Below are positions 10,711-22,102 of a stretch of 64,000 nt of DNA, piece by piece. The translations under genes and the position numbers were made by a program. The notes below the pieces were generated by a model. It searched no databases. It was not told where the DNA came from and saw only the letters and a list, made by a program, of their open reading frames with translations. Position 1 is the first letter of the stretch. Each line of letters begins with the position of its first letter. This DNA is from Streptomyces sp. SPB162 (GTDB lineage Bacteria > Actinomycetota > Actinomycetes > Streptomycetales > Streptomycetaceae): contig NZ_JAQFII010000002.1 in the NCBI RefSeq assembly GCF_029504575.1, positions 62,001 through 126,000 on the forward strand, given 5' to 3'.

Positions 10711-11728
10711 GTGGGCGCCAGCCTCAAGGACGTCGCGCAGCTGGCGGGCGTTTCCATCAAAACCGTCTCGAACGTGGTCAACAACTATCCGCACGTCACC
10801 CCCGGGATGCGGGCGAAGGTGCAGCGGGCCATCGACGAGCTCGGCTACCGACCCAACCTGACCGCCCGTCATCTGCGCAAGGGCCGGACCGGCATCATCG
10901 CGCTCGCCGTCCCGGAACTCGGCAACCCGTATTTCGCCGAACTCGCGGGCGCCGTCGTCGACGCCGCCGCCCGGCACGACTACACCGTGCTGCTCGACCA
11001 CACCGGGCGGCGAACGGCAGAAGGAGATCCTGGTCTCGCAGGGCTTCCGCGCCCATGTCATCGACGGACTCATCCTCAGCCCGATCGAGCTGGAGGCCGC
11101 CGACCTGCTGGGCCGGACCGACGACGCCCCGCTGGTGCTCGTCGGCGAACGCGAGTACGACGCCCCGTACGACCAGATCGCCATCGACAACGTCTCCGCC
11201 GCGCGCACCGCCGTACGCCACCTCACCGGGCTCGGACACCGGCGGATCGCCTTCCTCGGTGCCCGCAGGGAAAGCGCCCGGCAACCGGCCCACCTGCGGC
11301 TGCGTGGCTGGCGGGAGGAGCTGGGCGCGACCGGACTGCCCTGCGACGACTCACTGGTGGCCGCGACCGACGGCTACGGCCGCATTGACGGCGCCGCCGC
11401 CATGAACGCCCTGCTGGACCGCGGGGAGCGGCCCGACGCCGTCTTCGCCTACAACGACCTGATCGCGATCGGCGCGATGCGTGCGCTGACCGACCGCGGG
11501 CTGCGGGTACCGGACGACGTCGCCGTCGTCGGCTTCGACGACATCGAGGAGGGGCGGTTCTCGACCATCGCCCTGACCACGGTCTCGCCCGACAAACAAG
11601 CCATCGCCCGGCTGGCGGTCGAACGGGTGGTGGCCCGGCTCGCGGGCGCCCCCGACCTGGTGCCGGAGCGGATCCAACCCGGCTACACACTGGTGGCCAG
11701 GGAGTCCACCGCGCGCCGACCCGGCTGA
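10711..11728 (+). pseudogene. LacI-family transcriptional regulator, single-base frameshift
   Basis: The GTG start at 10711 is preceded by GAAGGAAGG. Residues 1-55 form the LacI helix-turn-helix (LKDVAQLAGVSIKTVSNVVN and LTARHLRKGRTG). The effector domain begins IIALAVPELGNPYFAEL, then the frame shifts by +1 near 11005-11010. Dropping one base there continues as HTGGERQKEILVSQGF and runs to YTLVAREST. The repaired protein is about 338 residues, normal for LacI repressors. It follows the importer genes and precedes the aldose 1-epimerase, so it probably controls this cluster through the AACGTT-centred sites. As with the permease, the lone indel looks like a sequence error. Confidence 0.87.
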
Positions 11729-11794
11729 GCCGGTTCGCGTTCGCGGGCACCACCCGCCGCGTACCCGTCCACCGCACCCTTCTTGAGGACTCAC

Positions 11795-12877
11795 ATGCCC
11801 CGACCCGCAGCGCACCGTGAACCGTTCGGCACCACCCCGGACGGCCGGCCCGTGGACCGCTGGACACTGCGGTCCCCGTCCGGAGTCACCGCCGAGGTCC
11901 TCACCTACGGGGGCGTCCTGCACGCCCTCACGGTCCCGGACCGCGCGGGCCACAGCCGTTCCGTCGTCCTGGCACTGCCCGACCTGGAGGCCTACGCCGG
12001 GCCCAGCCCCTACTTCGGCGCCCTCGTCGGGCGTTACGCCAACCGCATCGCGGGCGGCCGGTTCACCCTGGACGGGCAGGAGCACCACGTACCGGCCAAC
12101 GACCACGGACACGCGCTGCACGGCGGACCCGACGGTTTCGACGGCCGGGTGTGGGACGCGGAACCGGTCGGCGACGACGCGGCCGTGCGGCTGACGCTGC
12201 GCAGCCCCGACGGTGACATGGGCTTCCCCGGCGAGCTGACCGTGACGGCGCACTACGCACTCGACGAGCGGGGCACGCTCTCCGTCACCTTCGAGGCCGT
12301 CACGGACCGGCCGACCGTCGTCAACCTCACCAACCACGCGTACTTCAACCTGGCGGGGACGGGTACCGGAGCGGGGCCGGGCGGCGTGCTGGACCACTGG
12401 CTCAGCGTCGGCGCGGACCGCTACCTGCCGGTGACGGCCGACGCGATCCCGCTCGGACCGGCGCAGGAGGTGGCCGGCACACCCTTCGACCTCACCGCAC
12501 CGCGCCGGCTGGGCGACTGCCTGGCGGCGGACGATCCCCAACTGAAGGACGCGGACGGATACGACCACTGCTGGGTCCTGCGCCCGCCGGAAAACTCCGA
12601 CGGCCTGCGGGCCGCGGCACTGCTGCGCGACCCCGCCTCCGGGCGCGAGCTCCAGGTCTGGACGACTGAGCCCGGCATCCAGGTCTACACGGCCAACCAC
12701 CTCGACGGCTCGCTCACCGACGCGGACGGCAACCGCCACGAGCGGCACGGCGCCGTGTGCCTGGAGACCCAGCACTTCCCGGACGCGCCGAACCGGCCCG
12801 ACTACCCCAGCACCGTGCTGCGGCCCGGCACCGTCTTCCGCAGCCGCACCGAGTTCCGCTCCACCCACCTGGGCTGA
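11795..12877 (+). CDS. galM: Aldose 1-epimerase (galactose mutarotase)
   Basis: A 360-residue mutarotase that interconverts alpha and beta anomers of free aldoses. Family landmarks in order are SPSGVTAEVLTYGGVLHAL, YFGALVGRYANRIAGGRFTL, NDHGHALHGG (catalytic His), VNLTNHAYFNLAG (second His), DGYDHCWVL and ETQHFPDAPN (catalytic Glu region). It has no signal peptide and is cytoplasmic. ATG 11795 is chosen over an upstream TTG because GAGG lies just before it. Its place after the importer and LacI gene suggests it equilibrates the imported sugar; galactose or arabinose would both fit. Confidence 0.93.
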   Translation: MPRPAAHREPFGTTPDGRPVDRWTLRSPSGVTAEVLTYGGVLHALTVPDRAGHSRSVVLALPDLEAYAGPSPYFGALVGRYANRIAGGRFTLDGQEHHVPANDHGHALHGGPDGFDGRVWDAEPVGDDAAVRLTLRSPDGDMGFPGELTVTAHYALDERGTLSVTFEAVTDRPTVVNLTNHAYFNLAGTGTGAGPGGVLDHWLSVGADRYLPVTADAIPLGPAQEVAGTPFDLTAPRRLGDCLAADDPQLKDADGYDHCWVLRPPENSDGLRAAALLRDPASGRELQVWTTEPGIQVYTANHLDGSLTDADGNRHERHGAVCLETQHFPDAPNRPDYPSTVLRPGTVFRSRTEFRSTHLG

Positions 12878-12895
12878 GCGGCCCCGTACGGTCCC

Positions 12896-12920
12896 GTGGG
12901 GCGGCCGGGTGCCGCCCCAC
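12896..12920. terminator. Hairpin terminator after galM
   Basis: GTGGGGCGGC pairs perfectly with GCCGCCCCAC across a CGGGT loop, 18 bases after the galM stop codon and just before the convergent GH5 gene. Confidence 0.85.
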
Positions 12921-12928
12921 GGAGCCGG

Positions 12929-16321
<3,393 letters not shown>

Positions 16322-16324
16322 ACC

Positions 16325-16367
16325 GGTACGCGGTGCGGCGGACCTGACCGGGGCCGCACCGCGTACC
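16325..16367. terminator. 15-bp perfect stem terminator after GH6
   Basis: GGTACGCGGTGCGGC pairs perfectly with GCCGCACCGCGTACC across a 13-base loop, immediately after the GH6 stop codon. Confidence 0.88.
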
Positions 16368-16448
16368 TCCCCTTGCCCGCGCCGACTTGACCACGCCACC
16401 CCGTTCGTCCGGACCCTCGCGGCCCGGTGCGAGCGGGGTGTCGTTGCG

Positions 16449-16468
16449 TTTACATCGTTAGATGTCAA
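16449..16468. promoter_or_regulatory. Palindromic operator candidate upstream of GH2 (ACATC-N4-GATGT)
   Basis: TTTACATCGTTAGATGTCAA is an inverted repeat (TTnACATC-N4-GATGTnAA). Its ACATCGTT half-site recurs at 5484-5491 in front of the furanose importer. It lies 130-149 bases upstream of the GH2 start. Confidence 0.5.
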
Positions 16469-16539
16469 CCGCGCCCAATTGCTGCGCGAGGTCTGGACAG
16501 TGACGTGACGGCATGCTGTCATTCCGCTGGACCTTACAT

Positions 16540-16553
16540 TTCCAACGTTAGAA
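16540..16553. promoter_or_regulatory. AACGTT-centred operator candidate upstream of GH2
   Basis: TTCCAACGTTAGAA is a palindrome (TTCnAACGTTnGAA) with a central CG, typical of LacI-family binding sites. It resembles the AACGTT-centred site at 5574-5585. It lies 45-58 bases before the GH2 start codon, a position suited to repression. Confidence 0.5.
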
Positions 16554-16597
16554 GACCCGCGTCACAGCACGGCCCACCCCACGAAGGAGCCGCTCTG

Positions 16598-18946
16598 ATG
16601 AAACGCCCCTCCGACGCCGGGCACCCGCCCTGGCCGCGCCGCCTCGTCTCCGCGTTCGCGGTACTGGCGCTCGCCGCCGGCGCACTGGCCGCCCTCGGCC
16701 AGGCGCCGGCCAGTGCCGCCGCCTGGTCGCCGAAAGCCTCCCCCATGACCACGCCCTGGACGGACCAGGTCCCGGTCGACAACCCGTTGCCCGAGTACCC
16801 CCGCCCCCAACTCACCCGGCCCGACTGGGCCAACCTCAACGGTATCTGGGACTTCGCCGTCACCGGCCGCGACGCCGGCCCGCCCGCGGCGTTCACCGAG
16901 CAGATCCGCGTCCCGTTCGTCGCCGAGTCCGCGCTGTCGGGCATCAAGCGCAAGATCACCGAGAACGACAAGCTCTGGTACAAGCGCACCTTCACCGTCC
17001 CCTCCACCTGGAACGGCCGCCGCGTCCAGCTCAACTTCGGCGCCTCCGACTGGCAGACGACCGTCTGGGTCAACGGCCAGCAGGCCGGGTCGGTGCACAA
17101 GGGCGGTTACGACGCCTTCGGTTATGACATCACCCCCCTGCTGACCAGCGGTTCCAACACCATCGTGGTCTCGGTCTACGACCCGACCCAGACCGGCGGA
17201 GGGGCCGTCGGCAAACAGCGCGTCAACGACGTCTCCCCGCACCCGGGCGGCGGGATCTTCTACACGGCGGCCTCCGGGATCTGGCAGACCGTCTGGTTGG
17301 AGCCGGTCGCCGCCGCGCACATCACCCGCGTGGACCTGGTCCCGAACCTGGCGAACAACACCCTGCGTGTCACGGTCAGGGGCGACGGCATCAGCGGCCA
17401 GGGCGCCCGTGTCACCGTCTCCACCGCGGGCACCACGGTCGGCACCGCGACCGGGTCCGTCGGCACGGAGTTCTCCGTGCCCGTGCCCAGCGCGCACCGG
17501 TGGAGCCCCGACGACCCGTTCCTGTACGACGTGCGCGCCGACCTGACCAGCGGTACCACCACCGTCGACTCGGTCGGCAGCTACACCGGGATGCGGTCGA
17601 TCGCGATCGCCAAGGTCGACAACGTCCTGCGGCCCGTCCTGAACGGGAAGTTCGTCTTCCAGACCGGCACCCTCGACCAGGGGTTCTGGCCCGACGGCAT
17701 CTACACCGCGCCGACCGACGCGGCGCTCAGGTCCGATCTCCAGGCGCACAAGGACCTGGGCTTCAACATGGTCCGCAAGCACATCAAGGTGGAACCGCAG
17801 CGCTGGTTCTACTGGGCCGACCGGCTCGGTCTGCTGGTGTGGCAGGACATGCCCGCCATGGACACCGGCAAGTCGCCGGACAGCGCCGCCCGCGCCCAGT
17901 GGGAGACCGAGTTCCACGCCGTCATCGACCAGCACCGCAGCTCCCCCGCCCTGATCCAATGGGTGGACCAGAACGAGGGCTGGGGCCAGTACGACCAGGC
18001 CCGCATCGCCAATGACGTCAAGGCCTACGACCCGTCCCGCCTCGTCGACAACATGAGCGGCGTCAACTGCTGCGGCTCCGTGGACGGCGGCAACGGCGAC
18101 GTCGTCGACAACCACATCTACGTCGGGCCGGGCAGCACCGCCCCCACCGCGACCCGCGCCGCCGTGCTGGGCGAGTACGGCGGGCTCGGCTTCAAGGTGA
18201 CGGGCCACGAGTGGTATCCGGGTGGCGGGTTCAGCTACGAGGACCAACCGAACCTGACGGCCCTCAACAACCGGTTCGTCGGGCTGCTCGACGCCATCCG
18301 CCTCAACCAGCTGCCCGCCGGGCTCTCCGCGTCGGTCTACACCGAGATCACGGACGTCGAGAACGAGGTCAACGGACTCCTCACCTACGACCGCCAGGTC
18401 GTCAAGGTCGACGCGGCCCGGGTGAAGGCCGCCAACCAGGCCCTGATCAACGCCTCCCTCAACCCCCCGCCACCGGTCGTCCTCCCCGTCGGCCAGTACA
18501 AGTCCCTAAGGGTCACCACGCCCGGCTTCACCAACAGGTACCTGCGCCATGCCAACGCGCTGGCCTACACCGAGGTCGTCGACGGCAACAGCAGTGCGCT
18601 GCTCAAGAGCGACGCGACCTGGAAGATCGTCACCGGCCTCGCCAACAGCGCCTGCTACTCCTTCGAGTCGCGCAACTACCCCGGCGAGTACCTGCGCCAC
18701 CAGGACTTCCGGGTCCGGCGAACGCCCAACGACGGGTCGGCGCTCTTCAAGGCCGACGCCACCTTCTGCGCCGTCCAGGGCAGCGGCGGCGTCCGGTTCT
18801 CCGCCTCCAACATCCCCGGGAGCTACCTCCGGCACATCAACTCCGAGGTCTGGCTGGCCACTCCGGGCGGCGGCCACACCTGGGACAACCCGGCCACCTT
18901 CACCGAGGACACCACCTGGTCCGTGGACTCACCCTGGGCGCCCTGA
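16598..18946 (+). CDS. Secreted GH2 glycosidase with C-terminal AbfB/CBM42 module
   Basis: A 782-residue exported enzyme. GAAGGAGC precedes ATG 16598 and a signal peptide ends near ASAAAW (about residue 42). GH2 sugar-binding, immunoglobulin-like and TIM-barrel domains follow (about 60-630): RPDWANLNGIWDFAV, DKLWYKRTF, then acid/base E460 in WVDQNEGWG and nucleophile E526 in VLGEYGG. The C-terminal 140 residues form an AbfB beta-trefoil (RYLRHANALAYTE, YLRHQDFRVRR, SYLRHINSEVWL, with repeated xYLRH), the CBM42 family known to bind arabinofuranose. GH2 covers beta-galactosidase, beta-glucuronidase, beta-mannosidase and also reported Streptomyces beta-galactofuranosidases. The furanose-binding module and the promoter motifs shared with the YtfQ-like importer favour a furanosidase role; this is inference. 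Confidence 0.88.
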   Translation: MKRPSDAGHPPWPRRLVSAFAVLALAAGALAALGQAPASAAAWSPKASPMTTPWTDQVPVDNPLPEYPRPQLTRPDWANLNGIWDFAVTGRDAGPPAAFTEQIRVPFVAESALSGIKRKITENDKLWYKRTFTVPSTWNGRRVQLNFGASDWQTTVWVNGQQAGSVHKGGYDAFGYDITPLLTSGSNTIVVSVYDPTQTGGGAVGKQRVNDVSPHPGGGIFYTAASGIWQTVWLEPVAAAHITRVDLVPNLANNTLRVTVRGDGISGQGARVTVSTAGTTVGTATGSVGTEFSVPVPSAHRWSPDDPFLYDVRADLTSGTTTVDSVGSYTGMRSIAIAKVDNVLRPVLNGKFVFQTGTLDQGFWPDGIYTAPTDAALRSDLQAHKDLGFNMVRKHIKVEPQRWFYWADRLGLLVWQDMPAMDTGKSPDSAARAQWETEFHAVIDQHRSSPALIQWVDQNEGWGQYDQARIANDVKAYDPSRLVDNMSGVNCCGSVDGGNGDVVDNHIYVGPGSTAPTATRAAVLGEYGGLGFKVTGHEWYPGGGFSYEDQPNLTALNNRFVGLLDAIRLNQLPAGLSASVYTEITDVENEVNGLLTYDRQVVKVDAARVKAANQALINASLNPPPPVVLPVGQYKSLRVTTPGFTNRYLRHANALAYTEVVDGNSSALLKSDATWKIVTGLANSACYSFESRNYPGEYLRHQDFRVRRTPNDGSALFKADATFCAVQGSGGVRFSASNIPGSYLRHINSEVWLATPGGGHTWDNPATFTEDTTWSVDSPWAP

Positions 18947-18978
18947 GCCGACCCCGATCCGCGGGAACACCCTGAACC

Positions 18979-19024
18979 GGCGGCTGGAGGGGAATCCAGC
19001 TCCCTCCTCGCCCCTCCAGCCGCC
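18979..19024. terminator. 14-bp perfect stem terminator after GH2
   Basis: GGCGGCTGGAGGGG pairs perfectly with CCCCTCCAGCCGCC across an 18-base loop, 32 bases after the GH2 stop codon. Confidence 0.85.
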
Positions 19025-19147
19025 ACCCAGGACCCGGATGTGACGCACCGCACACGCGCATCCGGACGGACCGGGGATTGCACCGGCCGTCTCCGTCCTC
19101 TCCCCCGGCACAGAGACACGGGACGACAAGACACGGAAGGCGGTCCC

Positions 19148-20101
19148 ATGCCGGTCCACAGGACATCCGGAGCCCGCACACGACGCCAGGCGACACCGCG
19201 GGCCACGGACGAAGCGCCGGCGCCTCCCCGGCCCTTCCCTCCCGTGCCGGGAGTGCGCCACCACCACGTCACGATCAACGGCGTGCGGTTGCACTACGCC
19301 GAGACCGGCGAACCGGACGCACCGCCGGTGCTGCTCGTCCACGGCTTCCCCCAGCACTGGTACACCTGGCGGCACGTACTGCCAGGACTGGCCGGCGAGT
19401 ACCGGCTGATCTGCCTGGACCTGCCCGGCTTCGGCTGGTCGCAGGCGTCGCCCGGCGGGTACGGCACGGAGCGGCGGGCGGCGGACCTCGTCGCGGTGCT
19501 GGACGCCCTCGGGCTGGAGCGGGTGCGGCTGCTGGCCCATGACTGGGGCGCCTGGGCGGGCTACTTCGCCTGCGCCCGGTGGCCCGAGCGCTTCAGCCAC
19601 TTCCTCGCGCTGAGCATGGTCCACCCGTGGCCCAGCCGCCGGAACACCCTCCGGCACGCCTGGCGCTTCTGGTACACGGTGCTGCTGGAGTGGCCGCCGC
19701 TCGGCCGCCGGGTCCTGCGGCACTGGCCGGCCTTCACCCGGTACCTGTTGCGGCGCGGGGTGGCCGACCGGGCGGCCTGGCGGCAGGGCGAGGTCGAGGA
19801 GTTCGCCGCCGCGGCCCGCCAGCCGGACAGCGCGCGAGCCGGTGAGGGGATCCACCGCGCGTTCGTCACCACCGACATCGCGGCCCTGCGCCGCAAGGAG
19901 TTCCACTCGCTGCGGCTGACCGTCCCGACCGTGCTCCTGGCGGGAGAGCGCGACGTCGTCATCCCGCCCGGTCTCCTGGCGGACGGCGAACTCTTCGCCG
20001 ACGCACTGACCGTCGAGGTGCTCAACGGGTGCGGGCACTGCCCGCAGCACGAACGGCCCGAGCTGGTCGTGGCGGCGGCCAGGCGATTGTTCGCGAGCTG
20101 A
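19148..20101 (+). CDS. Alpha/beta hydrolase, epoxide hydrolase or dehalogenase type
   Basis: A 317-residue cytoplasmic alpha/beta-hydrolase. The oxyanion motif HGFPQHW is followed by the nucleophile elbow LLAHDWGAW with Asp (D132) rather than Ser, which marks the epoxide hydrolase/haloalkane dehalogenase branch. GERDVVIPP carries the acidic member and GCGHCPQHE the catalytic His (H297). ATG 19148 is chosen because GGAAGG lies about 8 bases upstream; residues 1-38 are disordered and basic. It stands alone between a terminator and a region without clear genes. Fluoroacetate dehalogenase is another possibility. Confidence 0.88.
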   Translation: MPVHRTSGARTRRQATPRATDEAPAPPRPFPPVPGVRHHHVTINGVRLHYAETGEPDAPPVLLVHGFPQHWYTWRHVLPGLAGEYRLICLDLPGFGWSQASPGGYGTERRAADLVAVLDALGLERVRLLAHDWGAWAGYFACARWPERFSHFLALSMVHPWPSRRNTLRHAWRFWYTVLLEWPPLGRRVLRHWPAFTRYLLRRGVADRAAWRQGEVEEFAAAARQPDSARAGEGIHRAFVTTDIAALRRKEFHSLRLTVPTVLLAGERDVVIPPGLLADGELFADALTVEVLNGCGHCPQHERPELVVAAARRLFAS

Positions 20102-20148
20102 GTTGATGCGGCGCTCTCCCGCAGACCATGCGAAGGAGAGCCGATCCG

Positions 20149-20615
20149 ATGCCCGATGAGGGACACCCGAGGAGCGACGACGCCGGCTGGCCGCGGGCCG
20201 GGCTGGATCCGGTGCGGCGTCTGCGGGCGGCGCGGGGGCGGGTGGTCGCGGGGGCGGGTGGTTCGAGGTCGGGCGGCTCGAGGGCGGGCTGCCCGGCGAC
20301 AACCGGGGTGGTGACGACCGGCCGGCCTTCCGGGCGGTGAGCGTTTCGGGCCACCGGGAGCGCTTCAAGGTCGTTCGGCGACCGGGCTGGTGCCTGATGC
20401 GGAGCAGGCTGCCGGCCGGCGGCATGGCCGCGGTGCCCGAGGGGACCGGCACCCGGTTCGCCTTCTTCAGCGCTTACCGCTTCCCGGCCGGCGCCGCCCT
20501 CCAGTGGCTGCGCCGACCGGGGGCACGGGCCCGCGGCACCGCCCTGACGACGGCGCCGCAGCGGCGGATCGACGCCAGGTCACGTCCCGGCGCCGCCCCA
20601 GGCGCGGCGGAATGA
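20149..20615 (+). other. Region without a convincing gene; possible decayed or frameshifted ORF
   Basis: Between the alpha/beta hydrolase and the convergent sigma-factor gene there are about 480 bases with two overlapping short open frames. One starts MPDEGHPRSDDAG at 20149 after a GGAG-like site and ends at 20340. The other continues in another frame as WFEVGRLEGGLPGDNRG, then RFKVVRRPGWCLMRSRLPAG and TRFAFFSAYRF to 20615. The second part has protein-like composition, so a frameshifted gene is possible, but no family is recognised and no intact product can be proposed. Confidence 0.3.
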
Positions 20616-21104
20616 CGTCCTGGCGCGGAACAGCCGGGATCTGACGGTCCCCAGCGGGACCGCCAGCACCCGCGCCACTTCCTGCTCGTCCAGGCCCTCG
20701 ACGTGACGGAGCATCAGTACGGCGCGGTGTTCCGGCGACAGTCGCCGCAGCACGTCCCCGATGTCCTGGCCGAGTTCCGGATCGCCCGGCGCCGGCAGCT
20801 CGGAGAGCTCCGCGGGGACCGTCCGCCGCCGTTGCCCGGCGACCCGGACCGCCTCGCGGACGGCGATCACCCGCACCCAGCCGAAGAGCGCCGCCGGCTC
20901 CCTCACCTGCCGGATGTGGCGGAAGACCGCGGTCAGTGCCTCCTGCGCCGCGTCGTCCGCGTCCTGCAGCGCGACCGGGCCGCAGACGCGTCCCACATAC
21001 GGGGTGAGGACGGTGAGCAGCTCGTCCATCGCCAGCCGGTCGCCCCGCTGCGCGCCCGCCACCAGCCGCGCCAGCACGACCGGATCCAGGCGGCCGGTGC
21101 TCAC
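20580..21104 (-). CDS. ECF-type RNA polymerase sigma factor
   Basis: A 174-residue sigma-70 family protein. Region 2 spans about residues 10-85 (LARLVAGAQRGDRLAMDELL, ADDAAQEALTAVFRHI, FGWVRVIAVREAVR) and region 4 about 110-165 (RRLSPEHRAVLMLRHVEGLD, VPLGTVRSRLFRAR). The GTG at 21104 is taken as start because it overlaps the stop codon of the upstream DUF4231 gene (GTGA) and precedes the first conserved residues closely. No anti-sigma factor of the zinc-binding type is adjacent; the coupled membrane protein upstream is the only candidate partner. Confidence 0.9.
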   Translation of the reverse strand: MSTGRLDPVVLARLVAGAQRGDRLAMDELLTVLTPYVGRVCGPVALQDADDAAQEALTAVFRHIRQVREPAALFGWVRVIAVREAVRVAGQRRRTVPAELSELPAPGDPELGQDIGDVLRRLSPEHRAVLMLRHVEGLDEQEVARVLAVPLGTVRSRLFRARTSFRRAWGGAGT

Positions 21105-21571
21105 ATGACTCCCGGGCCCGCGTCCGAACCCGCCCGCGTTCCGCGCCGGTGGACGGCCCAGTTCTGTATCTCGGTCGCGGAGACCGCCTCGATCGCCTCC
21201 ACCAGCACCCGGCGGGCTTCGGCGTCCCGTTGGTCTTCCGGCAGCAGCCGGTACCGCTCGACGGCGGGGCGCAGCCGCGACCAGGACTCCGCGGCGAGGA
21301 CGTAACGCTCGGTGTGGTTGAAGACCTGGCGGAACCCGCCGATGAAGACGGCCACGCCCGCCACGGTGGCGGTGACGGCGGCGGGCGCCTGGATGCCGGC
21401 AGCGACCACCGTGGAGGCGCCCGCCAGCAGTGCGCCCAGCTCCACGGTCCAGTGCCATCTGCGGGCGTTGTCGCGGGTGCGCGCGTACCAGGCCAAGTCC
21501 CGCAGGGCATAGGCCAGTACGGGATCGTCGTGGACCGGAGGCTCGATGGGGGTCCGTCTGCGTATGAACAC
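21101..21571 (-). CDS. DUF4231 (SLATT-like) two-helix membrane protein
   Basis: A 156-residue protein. A soluble N-terminus (PVLAYALRDLAWYARTRDNA) precedes two hydrophobic helices at about 45-62 and 66-82 (GALLAGASTVVAAGIQAP, VTATVAGVAVFIGGF). An amphipathic helical tail follows with HTERYVLAAESWSRLRPAVE and repeated Arg/Glu. This is the DUF4231/SLATT layout. SLATT domains have been proposed as pore-forming effectors in nucleotide-signalling conflict systems, but here no synthetase or SLOG gene is adjacent. Its stop overlaps the GTG of the ECF sigma factor, so the two are co-translated; it might act as a membrane partner of the sigma factor. Confidence 0.75.
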   Translation of the reverse strand: MFIRRRTPIEPPVHDDPVLAYALRDLAWYARTRDNARRWHWTVELGALLAGASTVVAAGIQAPAAVTATVAGVAVFIGGFRQVFNHTERYVLAAESWSRLRPAVERYRLLPEDQRDAEARRVLVEAIEAVSATEIQNWAVHRRGTRAGSDAGPGVM

Positions 21572-21735
21572 GCGAACATGTTGCCTCGCGCGCGGGGAAG
21601 ACGGAGCGCATCAGGGAAGACCGTCGTCCGCGGTGGTGCCCCGGAACCGATCGCTCCGGGATCGCGTCCCTCTCCGTGCGGGAGGGGCCGCGGTGGACCT
21701 CGCGGAAGCTGTACGTCGAAAGGAAGGCACGCACC

Positions 21736-22008
21736 ATGGGCATTCTCGCCTGGATCGTTCTCGGACTCATCGCCGGGGTCATCGCCAAGGTCCTGCTGCC
21801 CGGACGTGACCCCGGCGGCATCATCATCACCACGCTGATCGGTATAGCGGGGGCGTTCGTCGGCGGCTGGCTCTCCGCGCGACTCCTCGACAAGCCCGTC
21901 GGGCACCAGTTCTTCGACCTGGCCACGTGGGGCGCGGCCATCGGCGGATCGCTGGTCCTGCTGATCCTCTACCGGATCTTCTTCGGCGACTCGCGCGCCC
22001 GCCGCTGA
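21736..22008 (+). CDS. GlsB/YeaQ/YmgE-family stress membrane protein
   Basis: A 90-residue membrane protein with three hydrophobic segments (LAWIVLGLIAGVIAKVLL, IIITTLIGIAGAFVGGWL, AAIGGSLVLLILYRIFF) and the family loop PGRDPGG(I)IIT. These small transglycosylase-associated proteins are common general-stress proteins. GGAAGG lies about 8 bases before ATG 21736. It is transcribed away from the DUF4231/sigma pair and converges on the antiporter gene. Confidence 0.9.
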   Translation: MGILAWIVLGLIAGVIAKVLLPGRDPGGIIITTLIGIAGAFVGGWLSARLLDKPVGHQFFDLATWGAAIGGSLVLLILYRIFFGDSRARR

Positions 22009-22048
22009 CCACGCGGTCCTGACCGCGCGCTTTTGACCGTCCGCCGCC

Positions 22049-22102
22049 GTCAGAGCGCCGCCGTCAGGCCGCTGTCAGACCGCCGCCGTCAGGCCGTCTC
22101 CT
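22049..22102. repeat. Tandem repeat of the antiporter gene 3' end including the stop codon
   Basis: Near-copies of CGCCGCCGTCAG contain TCA (TGA on the gene strand) at 22050, 22064, 22075 and 22089, the last being the real stop codon. Spacing is 14, 11 and 14 bases. It fills the gap between the convergent GlsB-like and antiporter genes. Confidence 0.65.

Noticed and set aside
20337-20615. A 92-residue plus-strand protein overlapping the sigma-factor gene end
   Set aside because: No ribosome site or family; it overlaps the conserved sigma gene. Kept only as a low-confidence decayed region.
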